Shown: positions 63,890 to 64,000 of the stretch, piece after piece
Layout: every line of letters starts with the position of its first letter
Position numbering within the stretch: position 1 is the stretch's first letter
Origin: Phycisphaerales bacterium
Lineage (GTDB): Bacteria > Planctomycetota > Phycisphaerae > UBA1845
Assembly: GCA_020852275.1 (NCBI GenBank)
Contig: JADZBE010000022.1
Location: 151,443 to 215,442 of the forward strand
Direction: 5' to 3'
DNA: 64,000 nt
The notes under the pieces: generated by a model
Told to the model about the DNA's origin: nothing
The model's input: the letters and a program-made list of their open reading frames with translations, nothing else
Database searches by the model: none
Position numbers and translations under genes: made by a program

Positions 63890-64000
63890 CCTGTGGATGA
63901 CGTGAGAAAAAAGGCGGCGTATCCTGGGTGGAGTATCAAGTTCACCCTTTACGAAAGGATACGCCATGGGACAGGGTACTGCGGAGGCTTTGGGATTTCC
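63890..64000 (+). mobile_element. Edge of an insertion sequence with start of its transposase
   Basis: An ATG at 63966 with AAGGA eight bases upstream opens MGQGTAEALGF and runs off the window. A perfect 10-bp inverted repeat, GGCGTATCCT (63916) and AGGATACGCC (63956-63965), brackets the leader and covers the ribosome site. RHS coding sequence stops just before this point, so the element seems to have landed inside the RHS gene. The IS family cannot be named from 11 residues. Confidence 0.45.

Overview
The window is about 68% G+C and looks like a chromosome segment of a planctomycete, possibly from the Phycisphaerae side of the phylum. This is inferred from gene content; no rRNA is present. 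Supporting features are a short ECF sigma factor of the type paired with serine/threonine kinases, HAF-repeat and PPC-domain secreted proteins, a membrane protein ending in a CxxCxxC...CPECG zinc ribbon, a dockerin-like insert in an RHS protein, Cys-rich GACC repeats in a secreted sialidase-like protein, and a giant Calx-beta-like surface protein. Genes are mostly single units or short operons, separated by unusually long intergenic stretches filled with dispersed palindromic repeats.

Layout. 1-12.6 kb: the 3' part of pgi, a PPC-domain exported protein, a catalytically dead HtrA-like protein, a membrane-fused spermidine-synthase-like protein, hslU and a motA-motB pair. 12.8-18.6 kb (minus strand): an NHLRC2-like thioredoxin/NHL protein, a rhodanese-domain protein, a HAF-repeat protein and tRNA-Gln. 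19-28 kb: large exported proteins, a sulfatase/TPR protein, a double-cupin protein, and a candidate ncRNA (22.34-22.64 kb) that carries a nine-residue ORF behind a near-perfect anti-16S Shine-Dalgarno. 28-32 kb: a three-gene operon of a zinc-ribbon membrane protein and two SPFH proteins, followed by a candidate ~76-nt sRNA on the minus strand. 32.8-41.7 kb: an LPS-kinase-like protein, recO, a FemAB-like/PaaK-like pair typical of exopolysaccharide loci, a MacA/MacB-ATPase pair and alanine dehydrogenase. 42-48 kb: tRNA-Arg, an MBOAT acyltransferase with an SGNH-like partner, a family-39 glycosyltransferase and a cytidylate-kinase-like protein. 49-58 kb: a TPR lipoprotein, a sialidase-like protein and a 1941-residue repeat protein. 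58.8-64 kb: an accessory region with an ECF sigma factor, a kinase stump cut by an IS21-like remnant, a membrane protein and an RHS gene with a lower-GC toxin-like tip, itself broken by a frameshift and by the edge of another insertion sequence.

The most interesting material is non-coding. There are two promoter-to-terminator transcription units without a conventional gene, and at least seven families of dispersed or tandem palindromic repeats. Among the proteins, the standouts are the all-three-residue loss of the HtrA triad, the SPFH/zinc-ribbon operon, the RHS tip with its adjacent membrane protein, and the Calx-beta array. All functional calls rest on motifs read by eye; no database search was run.
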